DNA of 64,000 bases. Source: Thermoguttaceae bacterium. Lineage in GTDB: Bacteria > Planctomycetota > Planctomycetia > Pirellulales > Thermoguttaceae. The stretch covers positions 1 to 64,000 of the forward strand of contig JANXAQ010000061.1 of assembly GCA_025062105.1 (NCBI GenBank), in the 5' to 3' direction. How positions within the stretch are numbered: position 1 is the first letter of the stretch; every line of letters begins with the position of its first letter. Under the pieces are notes generated by a model that was given only the letters and a program-made list of their open reading frames with translations, was not told where the DNA came from and searched no databases. This document shows positions 46,294-55,126 of this stretch, one piece after another. The translations under genes and the position numbers were made by a program.

Positions 46294-48003
46294 TCAGTCA
46301 GCCCCATGGCCTTCGGAGATGCAGAAGATGTGCCGGGCCAGTTGATTAAGACTTCGGAGATCGAGTTTGCCGGTAGCGAGCACGGGGATGCTTGCTACCT
46401 GTCGAAAGTTTTCCGGTGAGGGGATCCAAAGCGGCGGTAAGCCAGCTTGGGCCAGGAGTCGACAAATTTCTTCTGGCGGTTGGGTCAGCCCGGTATGAAG
46501 CACCACCAGTTGTTCGCCTTTTGTCGGATGCGGTAGGCCGGTAACAGCCACTCGAGGTCCTTCTTCCTCTTGTAGGTGAAGGACTTGCTGAAGTGCTTCT
46601 TCAATCCGCAAATGAGGCACCATTTCGCCGCCGATTTTGGAGAATCGACTTCTTCGGCCAGTAATGCGGATGAAGCCTTCGGGATCGAGGATGGCTAAAT
46701 CCCCAGTTTTGTACCAACCGTTTTGGAGAACCTGGGCTGTTTGTTCTGGCTGATTCAGATAGCCTTTCATCACGTTGGGGCCTCGGATCCAGAGCATACC
46801 TTGTTGACCGGGAGGAAGTTCTTGGCCGGTCTGTTCATCCAGGACTTTGGCCCAGATGCCGGGTAGGGGTCGGCCGACGGTGCCTTCCCGCAGGCCTGCT
46901 TCCCGGCCGGGGATAGCCCGATGCGGAGGAACGTTCACTGAAACCACCGGCGATAGCTCCGTCGTTCCGTAGCCTTCCACCGGCCGAATACCAAACTTTT
47001 GTTCAAATGCATCGGCCAAGTCCCTCGGCATGGCTTCCGCTCCCAGGATGATAAGATCCAGCGTCTTAAAATCCTCTGGCTCACAGCGGCGAAGATAATT
47101 TCGAAGAAACGTAGGAGTAGAAATTAGGATCGTAGCCCGATGCTGGCGGCATAAATCGCCTATTGCCCGGGGCTCCAAGGGGCTGGTATGATAAATCCCT
47201 TTGGGCTCAAGACTTAGCACTGTCCATAGCGTAACAGTGTAGCCAAAAGAATGGAAAAACGGCAAAACCCCGACCAATACATCCGTAGGCCGAAACGACA
47301 ATACCTGCTCAAAGGCCTCGATGTTGGAAGCGATGTTTCCGTGGGTGAGCATGGCCCCTTTGGGCCGACCCGTGGAACCGGAGGTAAAAATGATCGTCAT
47401 CAGATCATCAGGCTGGATCTGGTGCACCCTCAGCAGACGACGGAGCACCGGCAAGGGTAGCCAGTAAGCTTGAAAGTAGGCCAAGAGTTTGTCGGCAGCC
47501 GTTAGTTTCTCGCGCAACTGTTCCAGCAACACCAGTTGGGCATCTAACTGAAGAGGAAAACGTTCAAGCATTTTTTGGCTGGTAATGACATGGCGGATTC
47601 CCGCCGGTGCTAGGCAGCCTTCGTTCAGAAGATCAGATGTTAATGTGTAGTTTAGATTCACCACCACCCGGCGGTCCACAGTGAGAGCGGCATTGACCAG
47701 AACTGCCGGCACACAGGGTGGCAAAAGGATGCCTACATTTTTTTCATCCTCCCTGAGTACATGGCGGCGAAGCAGACGTCGGACTAACAGCGTGCGCAGC
47801 AGAAGTTCCCGGCCGGTAAGATCCATCCCGGTAGAATCGGCTACCTTAGAACGTCGGCCTGCTTGCCGGCAGCTCCGGAGGAATCGACTTGCTAAATTTT
47901 CTCCCAAATCTGCCCAACAGCTTTCCCCCATGGGGTGGATGCTGCTGGATTCTGGGGAAACGGCATGGGAAGGACCATTGTGCCTAGCCAACTTCTCCGA
48001 CAC
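46294..48003 (-). CDS. AMP-binding acyl-CoA or acyl-ACP synthetase
   Basis: 569 residues, GTG start with GGGAGAG upstream. Adenylate-forming enzyme with IIFTSGSTGRPKGA at about 205-218, YGTTELSP (A5-like), WYKTGDLAILDPEG, ITGRRSRFSKIGGEM and the C-terminal catalytic Lys in TGKLDLRSL. It activates a fatty acid with ATP for loading on CoA or ACP. The family resembles the synthetase half of Aas (acyl-ACP synthetase/2-acyl-GPE acyltransferase). About 60 N-terminal residues before the domain are unusual. It may feed the fab genes, but it is 27 kb away and reads the other way. Confidence 0.92.
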   Translation of the reverse strand: MSEKLARHNGPSHAVSPESSSIHPMGESCWADLGENLASRFLRSCRQAGRRSKVADSTGMDLTGRELLLRTLLVRRLLRRHVLREDEKNVGILLPPCVPAVLVNAALTVDRRVVVNLNYTLTSDLLNEGCLAPAGIRHVITSQKMLERFPLQLDAQLVLLEQLREKLTAADKLLAYFQAYWLPLPVLRRLLRVHQIQPDDLMTIIFTSGSTGRPKGAMLTHGNIASNIEAFEQVLSFRPTDVLVGVLPFFHSFGYTVTLWTVLSLEPKGIYHTSPLEPRAIGDLCRQHRATILISTPTFLRNYLRRCEPEDFKTLDLIILGAEAMPRDLADAFEQKFGIRPVEGYGTTELSPVVSVNVPPHRAIPGREAGLREGTVGRPLPGIWAKVLDEQTGQELPPGQQGMLWIRGPNVMKGYLNQPEQTAQVLQNGWYKTGDLAILDPEGFIRITGRRSRFSKIGGEMVPHLRIEEALQQVLHLQEEEGPRVAVTGLPHPTKGEQLVVLHTGLTQPPEEICRLLAQAGLPPLWIPSPENFRQVASIPVLATGKLDLRSLNQLARHIFCISEGHGAD

Positions 48004-48112
48004 CCCGTCTCTCCCGCAAAGTTTAGAGACTATCCGAAATAATCAGAGGCCAGGAGTACACCACCCGGAAAGCACTCCCAAAATCCGTAAAAATAAGATT
48101 CAAAGCTTCTAA

Positions 48113-48261
48113 CCTCGACTTTTCCCATTTTTCCTAACTTGGGCGGGTTCCAAAAGTTACGACGAACCCTCCTGTTGCCCACACAATTTTCTAAGTCCAA
48201 TAATTTCAAGGAGTTAGACTTTCCCGCTTCGGTAGGCGCCCGAAAATAGCAAAAGGCGAGG
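48113..48261 (-). mobile_element. PR-A element upstream of the synthetase
   Basis: Starts CCTCGACTTTTCCC and ends TAGCAAAAGGCGAGG. No exact TNA pair. Confidence 0.75.
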
Positions 48262-48477
48262 GATAAAGAGACGTTACAAAAAGCACACGGCGAGCTTCCG
48301 TTTTTATTTGGCTCCAAGAATTCTGGCTGCCTTCTATGCCTAAATAGCATCTTTCAGACAGCTTTTTCGATTTTATCATACATCGATTTGCCGTGGGCAG
48401 TTAGATGGTACCATCCCACCAACAGATACACCGCTTGGCAGCTTCCCCCTGAGATGACCCTAGAAAGACCATCTCCC
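48262..48477. other. Short unexplained spacer
   Basis: No named repeat and no gene. Below the surrounding repeats in AT content. Confidence 0.35.
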
Positions 48478-48480
48478 TAA

Positions 48481-48639
48481 GCTCGACAAGCTCGACTTTT
48501 GCCATTTTTAGCTTCCTCCCGGAGCGGAAAAGTTCTAAGTTCTTGTAACTATTGGACTTAGGAAATTCGGTGAACAAAAGGATGTTTCGGCGTAACTCTT
48601 AGAAGCAAAAGCAGTTAGGAAAAATGGCAAAAGTCGAGC
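48481..48639 (+). mobile_element. PR-A element with partly duplicated left end
   Basis: The left end is GCTCGACAA followed by a full GCTCGACTTTTGCCATTTT, so 9 bp of the terminus are doubled. It ends GGCAAAAGTCGAGC. TAA at left and TTA at right. First of a PR-A/PR-B/PR-A chain. Confidence 0.82.
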
Positions 48640-48642
48640 TTA

Positions 48643-48800
48643 GAGGTTGTCCTGACATTGGGATTTGGGCGGTTTCCCATGGGTTTTGGCCGACCGGCTC
48701 CTACCGTTCCGACTCCTTAAAAACAGGGATTTTGGTGATTCTAGGGCATTGAGGAAGGAAACCTCCTTTCATCATAGACAATGCTTTTTAGCACAGCCTC
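48643..48800 (+). mobile_element. PR-B element in chain
   Basis: Starts GAGGTTGTCCTGACA and ends TTTAGCACAGCCTC. TTA at 48640-48642, TAA at 48801-48803. Confidence 0.83.
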
Positions 48801-48803
48801 TAA

Positions 48804-48952
48804 GCTCGACTTTTGCCAATTTAGGCTTTCTCCCGGAAGGGGAAAACTATAAGTCCTTGTAACTATTGGACTTAGGAAATTGTGTGAACAAAAGGGGGCT
48901 CGTCGTAACTAACGGAAACAAAAGGAGTTAGGGAAAATGGCAAAAGTCGACC
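48804..48952 (+). mobile_element. PR-A element with TAA target duplication
   Basis: Starts GCTCGACTTTTGCCAATTT and ends GGCAAAAGTCGACC. TAA at 48801-48803 and 48953-48955. Confidence 0.88.
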
Positions 48953-49095
48953 TAAGGAAGAATTCCTTTTGGGAAATAGTATAACCTGAGAGGGAGAAAA
49001 GACAGATTAGAGAATATTAGTACACTAAAAACTTGCCCCTCCATCTCTCAGCGCGGAGCTCCAAGAGGTTTTCCGATTGCCTGAATTCGGGCTGG

Positions 49096-49470
49096 CTAGT
49101 TCTGTTTGCTGGCCAGGCAATGTGCCATAGTGTTTTGCAATTGCTCGGGCAGGAAGGGTTTCGCGATAAAGTCGTGGGCCCCTTTGCGAATGGCCTCGGA
49201 GATCATCCGAGTTTGGTTCAACGCACTAACTACCACCACTTTGGCCTGCGGATCCAACTGTAAGATCTCTTCCAAAGCCTGAATGCCATTAGCCTCCGGC
49301 ATGACAATATCCATGGTAACGGCATCTGGCTGTAGCTGTCGATATTTTTCCACTGCTTCTCGGCCATTGGCCGCTTCTCCAGCTACTTGCCAACCAGCGG
49401 CCACAAGCGTTTCGCCGATCATCCGGCGCATCAACACCGAATCATCCACAATGAGCACTTTGGGCGCCAT
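49096..49470 (-). CDS. Single-domain CheY-like response regulator
   Basis: 124 residues from the ATG at 49470, which has AAGGAG 5 bp upstream (a GTG one codon earlier is less likely). A complete receiver domain: acidic pair VDD at 8-10, phosphoacceptor Asp54 in TMDIVMPEANG, Ser82 in VVVSAL and Lys104 in IAKPF. No output domain. Asp54 phosphorylation by a histidine kinase would be the trigger; no kinase, CheA or flagellar gene is in the window. It is closest in look to CheY proteins of chemotaxis-like systems (VLIVDDSVLMRRMIGETL). Confidence 0.93.
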   Translation of the reverse strand: MAPKVLIVDDSVLMRRMIGETLVAAGWQVAGEAANGREAVEKYRQLQPDAVTMDIVMPEANGIQALEEILQLDPQAKVVVVSALNQTRMISEAIRKGAHDFIAKPFLPEQLQNTMAHCLASKQN

Positions 49471-49760
49471 CACAGCTCCTTTGCTGAGGAAAGGAATAAG
49501 GAATGGGCATTTAGGTAAACACCTGCCAACGGTGATCTTGCGGGTTTGTTCAAATATAGAATACCGCTACCATCGGTAGGCAAATCCTTGGGGCATATTT
49601 TGCCACCGGGGGAAACCGCTGGTACCGGTAGGGTGCCGGTCCGGATGGAGAAAACTGCTAGCACTCTGAGTTACCCTGGGGCAAATGAAGTTATTGTGCA
49701 ACCCCCAGGGGGGCTATCTCCCCAATCTCTCCTATTTGGAACTGCTTCCCCACTCTTCCC

Positions 49761-49909
49761 ACTCGATTTTTGCCATTTTTATCCTCCTGCTCGAAGGAGG
49801 AAAGTTCTAACTCCCCAGAATTATTGGAGTTAGGAAATTTTATGAATAAAAGGAGAGTTCCTCCTCCCCTGGAGACAAAACAAGTTAAACAAAGTTGCAA
49901 AAGTCGAGC
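49761..49909 (+). mobile_element. PR-A element
   Basis: Starts ACTCGATTTTTGCC and ends TTGCAAAAGTCGAGC. Flanks CCC and CAA, no TNA pair. The stretch 49471-49760 to its left shows only an inverted GGTAGCGG-type word near 49568-49630 and no gene. Confidence 0.78.
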
Positions 49910-49990
49910 CAAGGGAGTGAAAAATGACACAACTCTACTCAACCCTCGAACAGAACAAAACTACCACCCAGATTGGGGGAATAGATTCCA

Positions 49991-50180
49991 GGAACCTCCG
50001 CAAAATCTTGAACACATAGTGAACTTTATGAACATTTGATTCTATAGCCGATTCATGCTCATATCTGGACATCTACTATCTATTGGGTGCTAGCAATGCT
50101 AGCAGCCCTATATGTTGTGTTAGAGAGAAGCCCAGACAAAATGGAATAAGAATACCCCATTCGAATTATGCGGAGGTTTC
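49991..50180 (+). mobile_element. PR-C element
   Basis: Starts GGAACCTCCGCAAAAT and ends TTATGCGGAGGTTTC. TCCA lies on both sides. Core CTACTATCTATTGGGTGC and GCTAGCAATGCTAGCA perfect. Confidence 0.85.
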
Positions 50181-50221
50181 TCCATAAGATAGGGCAAGCT
50201 TGTTTTGGCAGAACCTCTCAG

Positions 50222-50367
50222 TGTTTTGACTTTTTTGCTTGCTGTCCCAAATAGGAAAGCTCTGACTCCCTGAAAATATTGGCGTTAGGATGTTAACATG
50301 AAGAAAAGCAGGAATCGTCGTAACTCCTTACAATACAACAAGTTCAGAAAAATGGCAAAAGTCGATC
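50222..50367 (+). repeat. Diverged PR-A element
   Basis: TTTTGACTTTTTTGCTTG at the left and AATGGCAAAAGTCGATC at the right. Interior GGCGTTAGGATGTTAACATG follows PR-A. Confidence 0.65.
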
Positions 50368-50441
50368 TTTACCAAAACGAGAGTATCGTTTGGCTGGAGG
50401 GAGCTATAAATGAGAAACGTCGAGAGCAAAGGATCTGCTCC

Positions 50442-50595
50442 AAGACTGTTCTAAAATTGGGATTTGGGTGGCCCATGGTTTTGGCCGACCAACTCTATCC
50501 TCACAGCTGCTTTTAAAAATAGGGAGGTTAAGGATTGTAGGCAATTTAGGGAGGAAACCCACTTTCATCAAAAAAATGCTTTCTTGGACAGCCTC
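50442..50595 (+). repeat. Diverged PR-B element
   Basis: AAGACTGTTCTAAAATTGGG at the left and TTCTTGGACAGCCTC at the right. The core has lost one GTTTCCC block. No identical TNA pair. Confidence 0.65.
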
Positions 50596-50761
50596 TTTAA
50601 GAAAAAATCCAGCGAAATTCGGGCGGAAGGACTTTTCGATTCAATGCGTCTAATCGTTCTTTTGGCTAAAAAGGGATTTCTGGAAGGTTGTTTGGAGAAG
50701 CAACCGTCCCAGGCCGATACCTTCCACGACTACCCAAAAGCTGGCTTCACTAAGGTTCCCA

Positions 50762-51067
50762 ATGATGCGGGATCTGAATCGAAATCAATTTTTTTTGCTG
50801 GGGGTATTATTGGTCCTATTGGGGGGACAATTCCGGTTGATCGACACCGTAGTGCTCACCCCAGAGGCAGCCAAACTGTTGATCGGCGAACCCAGGCCTG
50901 CGCCCACAGCTAGCTTCTCGTTACCTCCCCTTTTACCCGGCCAACGCTCCACAAACAACCATCGAACGATCCGTCCCCCTGAATGGCTCGGCTACGCACT
51001 GCTTTCCATCGGGGCAGTACTGATTCTGCATGCCATGGCCATGCCAAAACCGGAAAAAAGTGGCTAG
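50762..51067 (+). CDS. Small two-helix membrane protein
   Basis: 101 residues. Hydrophobic segments at about 10-22 and 74-92 would both span the membrane, joined by a Pro/Ser-rich loop with RLIDTVVLTPEAAKLL after the first. The general arrangement resembles small planctomycete membrane proteins, but I cannot name it. Only a weak AAGG precedes the tandem ATGATG start. Codon use looks like that of neighbouring genes and unlike the repeats, which favours a real gene. Next gene 1.7 kb away. Confidence 0.6.
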   Translation: MMRDLNRNQFFLLGVLLVLLGGQFRLIDTVVLTPEAAKLLIGEPRPAPTASFSLPPLLPGQRSTNNHRTIRPPEWLGYALLSIGAVLILHAMAMPKPEKSG

Positions 51068-51346
51068 CCAGTCTCCCTGCCTCAGAATCTACCAGTTCCT
51101 CACCTTCCAGCTTCCTTCTACTCGACGGGGGGGAACCGGTTCGCCCAGTGTGGCAACTTCTGGGAGTACGAAGGTCTGCGCCGGATTTAAAGCAAGGGAC
51201 CTCATCTCAATTTATTCCTTAGAGTCGGACTCACCTAGAGGAAACTCATTCCGGCTATTCGGCTGAGGGCAGAAAAGTTCCATTCCGGCCAGAGATTTGC
51301 CCATCTAATGGAGGCTTTCTTAGCATTCGCCAGGTGGCCATCTTTG
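51068..51346. other. Spacer, nothing recognised
   Basis: Sequence after the small membrane protein gene, before a PR-A. No hairpin terminator or reading frame. Confidence 0.35.
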
Positions 51347-51494
51347 GCTAGACTTTTGCCATTTTCGCTTTTGTGCCCAAAGCTGGGTGCTTTAACACCA
51401 CGCAGCTATTGAACTGACGAAATTGGATGAACAAAAGGGCGTTTCGCTGTAACTACAGGAACAAAAGGATTTAGGAAAAATGGCAAACGTCGGG
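51347..51494 (+). mobile_element. PR-A element
   Basis: Starts GCTAGACTTTTGCCATTTT and ends AATGGCAAACGTCGGG. Interior less typical. No exact TNA pair. Confidence 0.7.
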
Positions 51495-51500
51495 TTCTTT

Positions 51501-51690
51501 GGGAACTTCTGCATAATATAAGAGGATATTTTTATACCATATTGGCTTATCCCCCTCTAACCTCAATATCTAGGAGGTGCTAGCATTTCTAGCACCCACT
51601 AGATAGTAGGTGTTCGGATAGAGGAACCGAAAGGCTATAGAATCAAAAATCCACAAAGTTAACTATATGTTCAGTATTACGGAGAGGTTC
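51501..51690 (-). mobile_element. PR-C element
   Basis: Starts GGGAACTTCTGCATAAT and ends ATTACGGAGAGGTTC. Core GTGCTAGCATTTCTAGCACC is a near-perfect palindrome. Confidence 0.82.
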
Positions 51691-51699
51691 TTTTTCTTG

Positions 51700-51860
51700 G
51701 AGGCTGTCTAAAAAGCATTTTCTACAAAGATGAAAAGGAGGCTTCTTTCCTAAATTCCCCAAAATTTCCAAAATCCCCGGTTTTAAGGCCTGTCGAGTGT
51801 AGGAGCCGGTCGGTCAAAACCCATTAGAAACCGCCCAACTCTCCATTTCAGGACACCCTA
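51700..51860 (-). mobile_element. PR-B element
   Basis: Starts GAGGCTGTCTAAAAAGC and ends TTTCAGGACACCCTA. Flanks TTG and TTA. A PR-A follows at the right TTA. Confidence 0.78.
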
Positions 51861-51863
51861 TTA

Positions 51864-52012
51864 CCTCGACTTCTGCCATTTTAGGCCTTCTCCCGGAAGG
51901 GGAAAAGCTAACTCCTTGTAACTATTGGACTTAGGCCATTGTGTGAACAAAAGGAAGTCTCGTCGTAACTACTGGAAACAAAAGGCGTCAGAGAAAATGG
52001 CAAAAGTCGAGC
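51864..52012 (+). mobile_element. PR-A element with TTA target duplication
   Basis: Starts CCTCGACTTCTGCC and ends GGCAAAAGTCGAGC. TTA at 51861-51863 and 52013-52015. Confidence 0.88.
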
Positions 52013-52077
52013 TTACAGCAGAGGTTCTTTTTTAAAAGTTGAATTGGAGGTTAAGGCCTCTAAAGCCTCCTTATAGG

Positions 52078-52355
52078 CTGGCTGTTATAAACAAAGTAGG
52101 GGTTGAAGTGTTTTGAAGATCAGTTTAGGTAAATCCCGAAAGTTAGCTAAATAACACAGAATGAATAAAATAGGCAATGTAGCTAAGATGGTCTCTGAAA
52201 TTAAGCACTTGTTAAGCTTGCAAGTGATCTTTCCTAAATGCAGCAATTTTTCCAAGTAACGCTACTTTTGAGAGGTTCTTTATCTCCCTATTGCGAGCAA
52301 AACTTGCTGTCGTGGCGATGGTAAATCCATGCCAAGAATGTGTATCACAGCGAGC
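52078..52355 (+). mobile_element. PR-F element
   Basis: Starts CTGGCTGTTATAAACAAAG and ends AATGTGTATCACAGCGAGC. Flanks TTATAGG and TTAATAGG are near-identical. Interior GTTAGCTAAATAACACAGAAT matches the 62400 copy. Confidence 0.8.
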
Positions 52356-52801
52356 TTAATAGGTAGGAGCCAAATCCATAAATCCATTTCGAACCCACAT
52401 GCGGCAAGTAAACCTCGGGATTGTTGAAATTATTTGAATACCCGACCCCTCTATTGGATATTATGAACCCCCACGAAAGACCCTAAACGAACCGAATGAG
52501 GGAGTACATTTTTCCTATAATTCCCATTTTGAGGATTTCAGGAGAGAACGTTTTTCTCGGTAAGAGTGGAAAGCCAGACAAAATCGAAAAAAAGCTACCA
52601 TTCCGCAGAGCGGTTAACCGAAAAGAATAGACAGGTACCGACCATCGGACTGTCATGATGCGCCAGGGGGGCGGCCGGGTCTTCTGCCAGGCCTTTCCCT
52701 CCGGGAAGCAACGAGTCCAATGGCAAGGAAGCTTTTGACCGTTTTTATGTCGGTCCCCAAGGGAACCCAGCGTGGGTTGATACTTTCATAGGAGGGAAGG
52801 C
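52356..52801. other. Gap upstream of the BON gene
   Basis: No named repeat, no gene. A strong GGAGGGAAGG ribosome binding site is at its right end. Confidence 0.4.
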
Positions 52802-53899
52802 ATGCGAAAAGTAGGGATTGCATTGGCGGTTTTGGCCATCTGCAGTGGATTTTCTTTGGCCGCTTGGGCTGACAACCAACAGATTGCTGAGCAGATTGCC
52901 GCTCATCTGCGCAATAGTGGGCAACTGCACGGGTATAGAATTGCGGTGAAGTTTCAGGATGGTACCGCGTGGCTTCGAGGCCGGGTGAGTAGCCCGGAGC
53001 AGATGCGACTTGCCTTGCAACTGGCCGCCCAAGTGCCGGGGGTCCAACGAGTGGAAAATGAACTGACAGTAGCTCCCCCCGAGCCAATTGCCGGTTCTGT
53101 GGCCGATAACGGTGGCAAACTGGTCAATCCGTTTGGGCATGGGGGGGTACAACCGGCTTCTGGCGAGATACCTGCTCCGGTGCTGCAACCGGCTCCATCT
53201 GCCATGGGACCCGAGCAGAGTCCTCGTCCCATAGGCCTGAGCAGCCTTGGCCTGGGGGCTGCCGCAGCGGCTGTGCCGCGATCGGAACCTGCTCCAGAAA
53301 GAATCCAGCCCTATTCGGAAGGAATTGCCCGAGTGGCAGGAGTGCAAACTGGCCCCCGGATTAGCAGTCCCGACCAACTGGCTATGGCCTCTAAGTATGT
53401 AGATCGGTATCAGGAGCCACCTGCGGCGCCGGCGACTTTACAGCCGATCCCCATGCCACAGTCCTCCGCTCGGCCCATAGGCACAGCTCGGTCAGCCTCT
53501 TCAAACAGCTCCCGAGCGATTCCGCTGGCTATGGCTCCGGCAGGGGAAGGCTCGGCCCCGGCTGCCACCCCAGTGCCGACGCATCCAGTGGCAGGGTCCC
53601 CGATCCCCGTGTCCGGAGTGCCGATCAGTGCGGGCGTCTCGCCGGTCCGATATGATCAACCGCATCTACCTAACTATGCCTGGCCCAGTTACGCCGCTTA
53701 TCCCAACTATGCGGCCGTCACCTATCCAAAACAATATTCGCCCACCGCTTGGCCGTATATCGGTCCGTTCTATCCCTATCCGCAGGTACCGCTCGGCTGG
53801 CGGAAAGTAACTTTAGAATGGCACGATGGTTGGTGGTGGCTGGATTTCGACGACGGCGTAGCTGCCAAACCATTTAACGGCTTATTCCGCCTAAAATAA
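52802..53899 (+). CDS. Exported BON-domain protein
   Basis: 365 residues. Signal peptide at 1-23 (hydrophobic, ending AAWADNQ). A BON domain follows at about 25-95 with IAAHLRNSGQLHGYRIAVKF, then GTAWLRGRVSSPEQMRLAL and the closing VPGVQRVENELTV. BON domains bind phospholipids or help outer-membrane stability. From about 100 to 300 the protein is a Pro/Ala/Ser-rich linker. The last 65 residues are Tyr/Pro/Trp-rich (YPNYAAVTYPKQYSPTAWPY) and end with a compact strand pair, typical of planctomycete surface proteins. GGAGGG precedes the ATG. A clear terminator follows. Confidence 0.88.
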   Translation: MRKVGIALAVLAICSGFSLAAWADNQQIAEQIAAHLRNSGQLHGYRIAVKFQDGTAWLRGRVSSPEQMRLALQLAAQVPGVQRVENELTVAPPEPIAGSVADNGGKLVNPFGHGGVQPASGEIPAPVLQPAPSAMGPEQSPRPIGLSSLGLGAAAAAVPRSEPAPERIQPYSEGIARVAGVQTGPRISSPDQLAMASKYVDRYQEPPAAPATLQPIPMPQSSARPIGTARSASSNSSRAIPLAMAPAGEGSAPAATPVPTHPVAGSPIPVSGVPISAGVSPVRYDQPHLPNYAWPSYAAYPNYAAVTYPKQYSPTAWPYIGPFYPYPQVPLGWRKVTLEWHDGWWWLDFDDGVAAKPFNGLFRLK

Positions 53900-53929
53900 G
53901 CCTCTAAATATTTCCCTCTTGCTCATCCC

Positions 53930-53970
53930 AAAGCCCTTCTGACTGTTTAGGTTAGGAGGGCTTTTTCCTT
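53930..53970 (+). terminator. Rho-independent terminator of the BON gene
   Basis: An 11-bp stem (AAAGCCCTTCT at 53930-53940 with AGGAGGGCTTT at 53954-53964, one G-U pair) and 13-base loop, followed by a T-rich tail (TTTCCTTTTT). It begins 30 bp after the stop codon. It is the clearest intrinsic terminator in the window. Confidence 0.88.
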
Positions 53971-54436
53971 TTTGGCAACCACTCGAAACCGTTTGTACTT
54001 AGGGTGAGGATAGGAGGAGGGTTGGCCCAGCAGATGATCCACGGGCTGGAACCACTTTTGGACGGATATACCGAACCAAGTAACCAACCAAAATTGGCAA
54101 TCGAACATCATTTCAGGACCGGTTAGGGTACTAAGGTTGGGAAATCTTTCGTTCTCAGCCGGGGTCAGGAAGGTGCCAGGCGATACCTCCTTTGGTACCT
54201 ACTCCCATAAAGGGGACTTTTGGGAAAGTACAGGTTTCGGGCACTACTACCTCTTCTTCTACTCTGGCAATGAGAGGTTATGCATTTCATCTTGCTCTCC
54301 GTGCAGTAAACAAGCGTGGGAAACCATAGGCCCACACTATTTGGGCTGAGGGTTGAGAAATATATTTTTAATTCCCTTTTGGTTCCTGCTGTCTCTGGTC
54401 CGACTATGGGAGGCTAGCTCCAGTTCCCCCTGCTCG
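53971..54436. other. Gap without recognised gene
   Basis: CATAAAGGGGACTTTT near 54206 resembles the sequence at 23757, a possible minor repeat family. Nothing else is recognised. Confidence 0.4.
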
Positions 54437-54772
54437 CCTCGACTTTTTCCATTTTTCCTAAATTGTCTTGTTACAAGAGTTACGTCGCCCCTTTTTATTC
54501 ACCTTTTTTCTAAGTGGAAGAATTCCAAGAAGTTAAAGCTTTTCCCTTTCCCAGGAGGCTAAAAAACAAAAGGAACCTTTGCATAATGCAAAGGGGATGT
54601 TTTTATACCATGTTAGCTTCTCCTCCCGCCAACACAACATATAGAGGTGTCGGCATTGCTAGCACCCAATAGATAGTAGCTGTCCAGGTAGGACAACCGA
54701 ACGGATAGAGAATGAAAAGTCCACATAGTTCACTATATGTTCAGTATTCTCCAGAGATTCCAAAAGTCGAGC
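54437..54772 (-). mobile_element. PR-A element split by a PR-C insertion
   Basis: The left part starts CCTCGACTTTTTCCATTTT at 54437 and runs to 54571; the right part AAAAGTCGAGC is at 54762-54772. The PR-C sits between. AAAA appears on both sides of the insert. Confidence 0.85.
54572..54761 (-). mobile_element. PR-C element nested in PR-A
   Basis: Starts GGAACCTTTGCATAAT and ends ATTCTCCAGAGATTCC. AAAA (54568-54571 and 54762-54765) is the apparent duplication. Core CACCCAATAGATAGTAG intact. Confidence 0.88.
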
Positions 54773-55126
54773 GGCCAGATAATAGCTATGGCATTGCCTG
54801 GCCCAGAAGGAGGAGAGCGTCGGATATTAAGAAGGAGATGTGAAGGGGATCCCCTCTAAATAGTTATATTAATATACCCTATTTTGGTTAATTTAGGCCT
54901 CCCTTTGAGAAAACTAACTGCGGCGAGCATGTCCCCAGGATTCCCAACATCCAATACTTTCGGAAATACCTGCAAGTCCCACACAATTTAACACGATAAC
55001 TATTGTAGCTCCGCATAATTTGCGGAAGGTGCCGGTTAGGCCGGGAAAGCCCCTGCCCAGCAGGCGGCCCCGGAGGTGTTGGGCCGGCGAAGTGTTTCCC
55101 AACCGCCACCTGATGAGGGATGACTC

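Noticed and set aside
48643-48862. Open frames in PR-B copies that translate as GGFPWVLADRL and similar
   Set aside because: The same peptide recurs only because the DNA repeat recurs; frames are short, shift between copies and have no ribosome binding site.
48478-48955. CRISPR array
   Set aside because: Repeats are about 150 bp, mixed in family and orientation, and joined directly without unique spacers; no cas gene is present.
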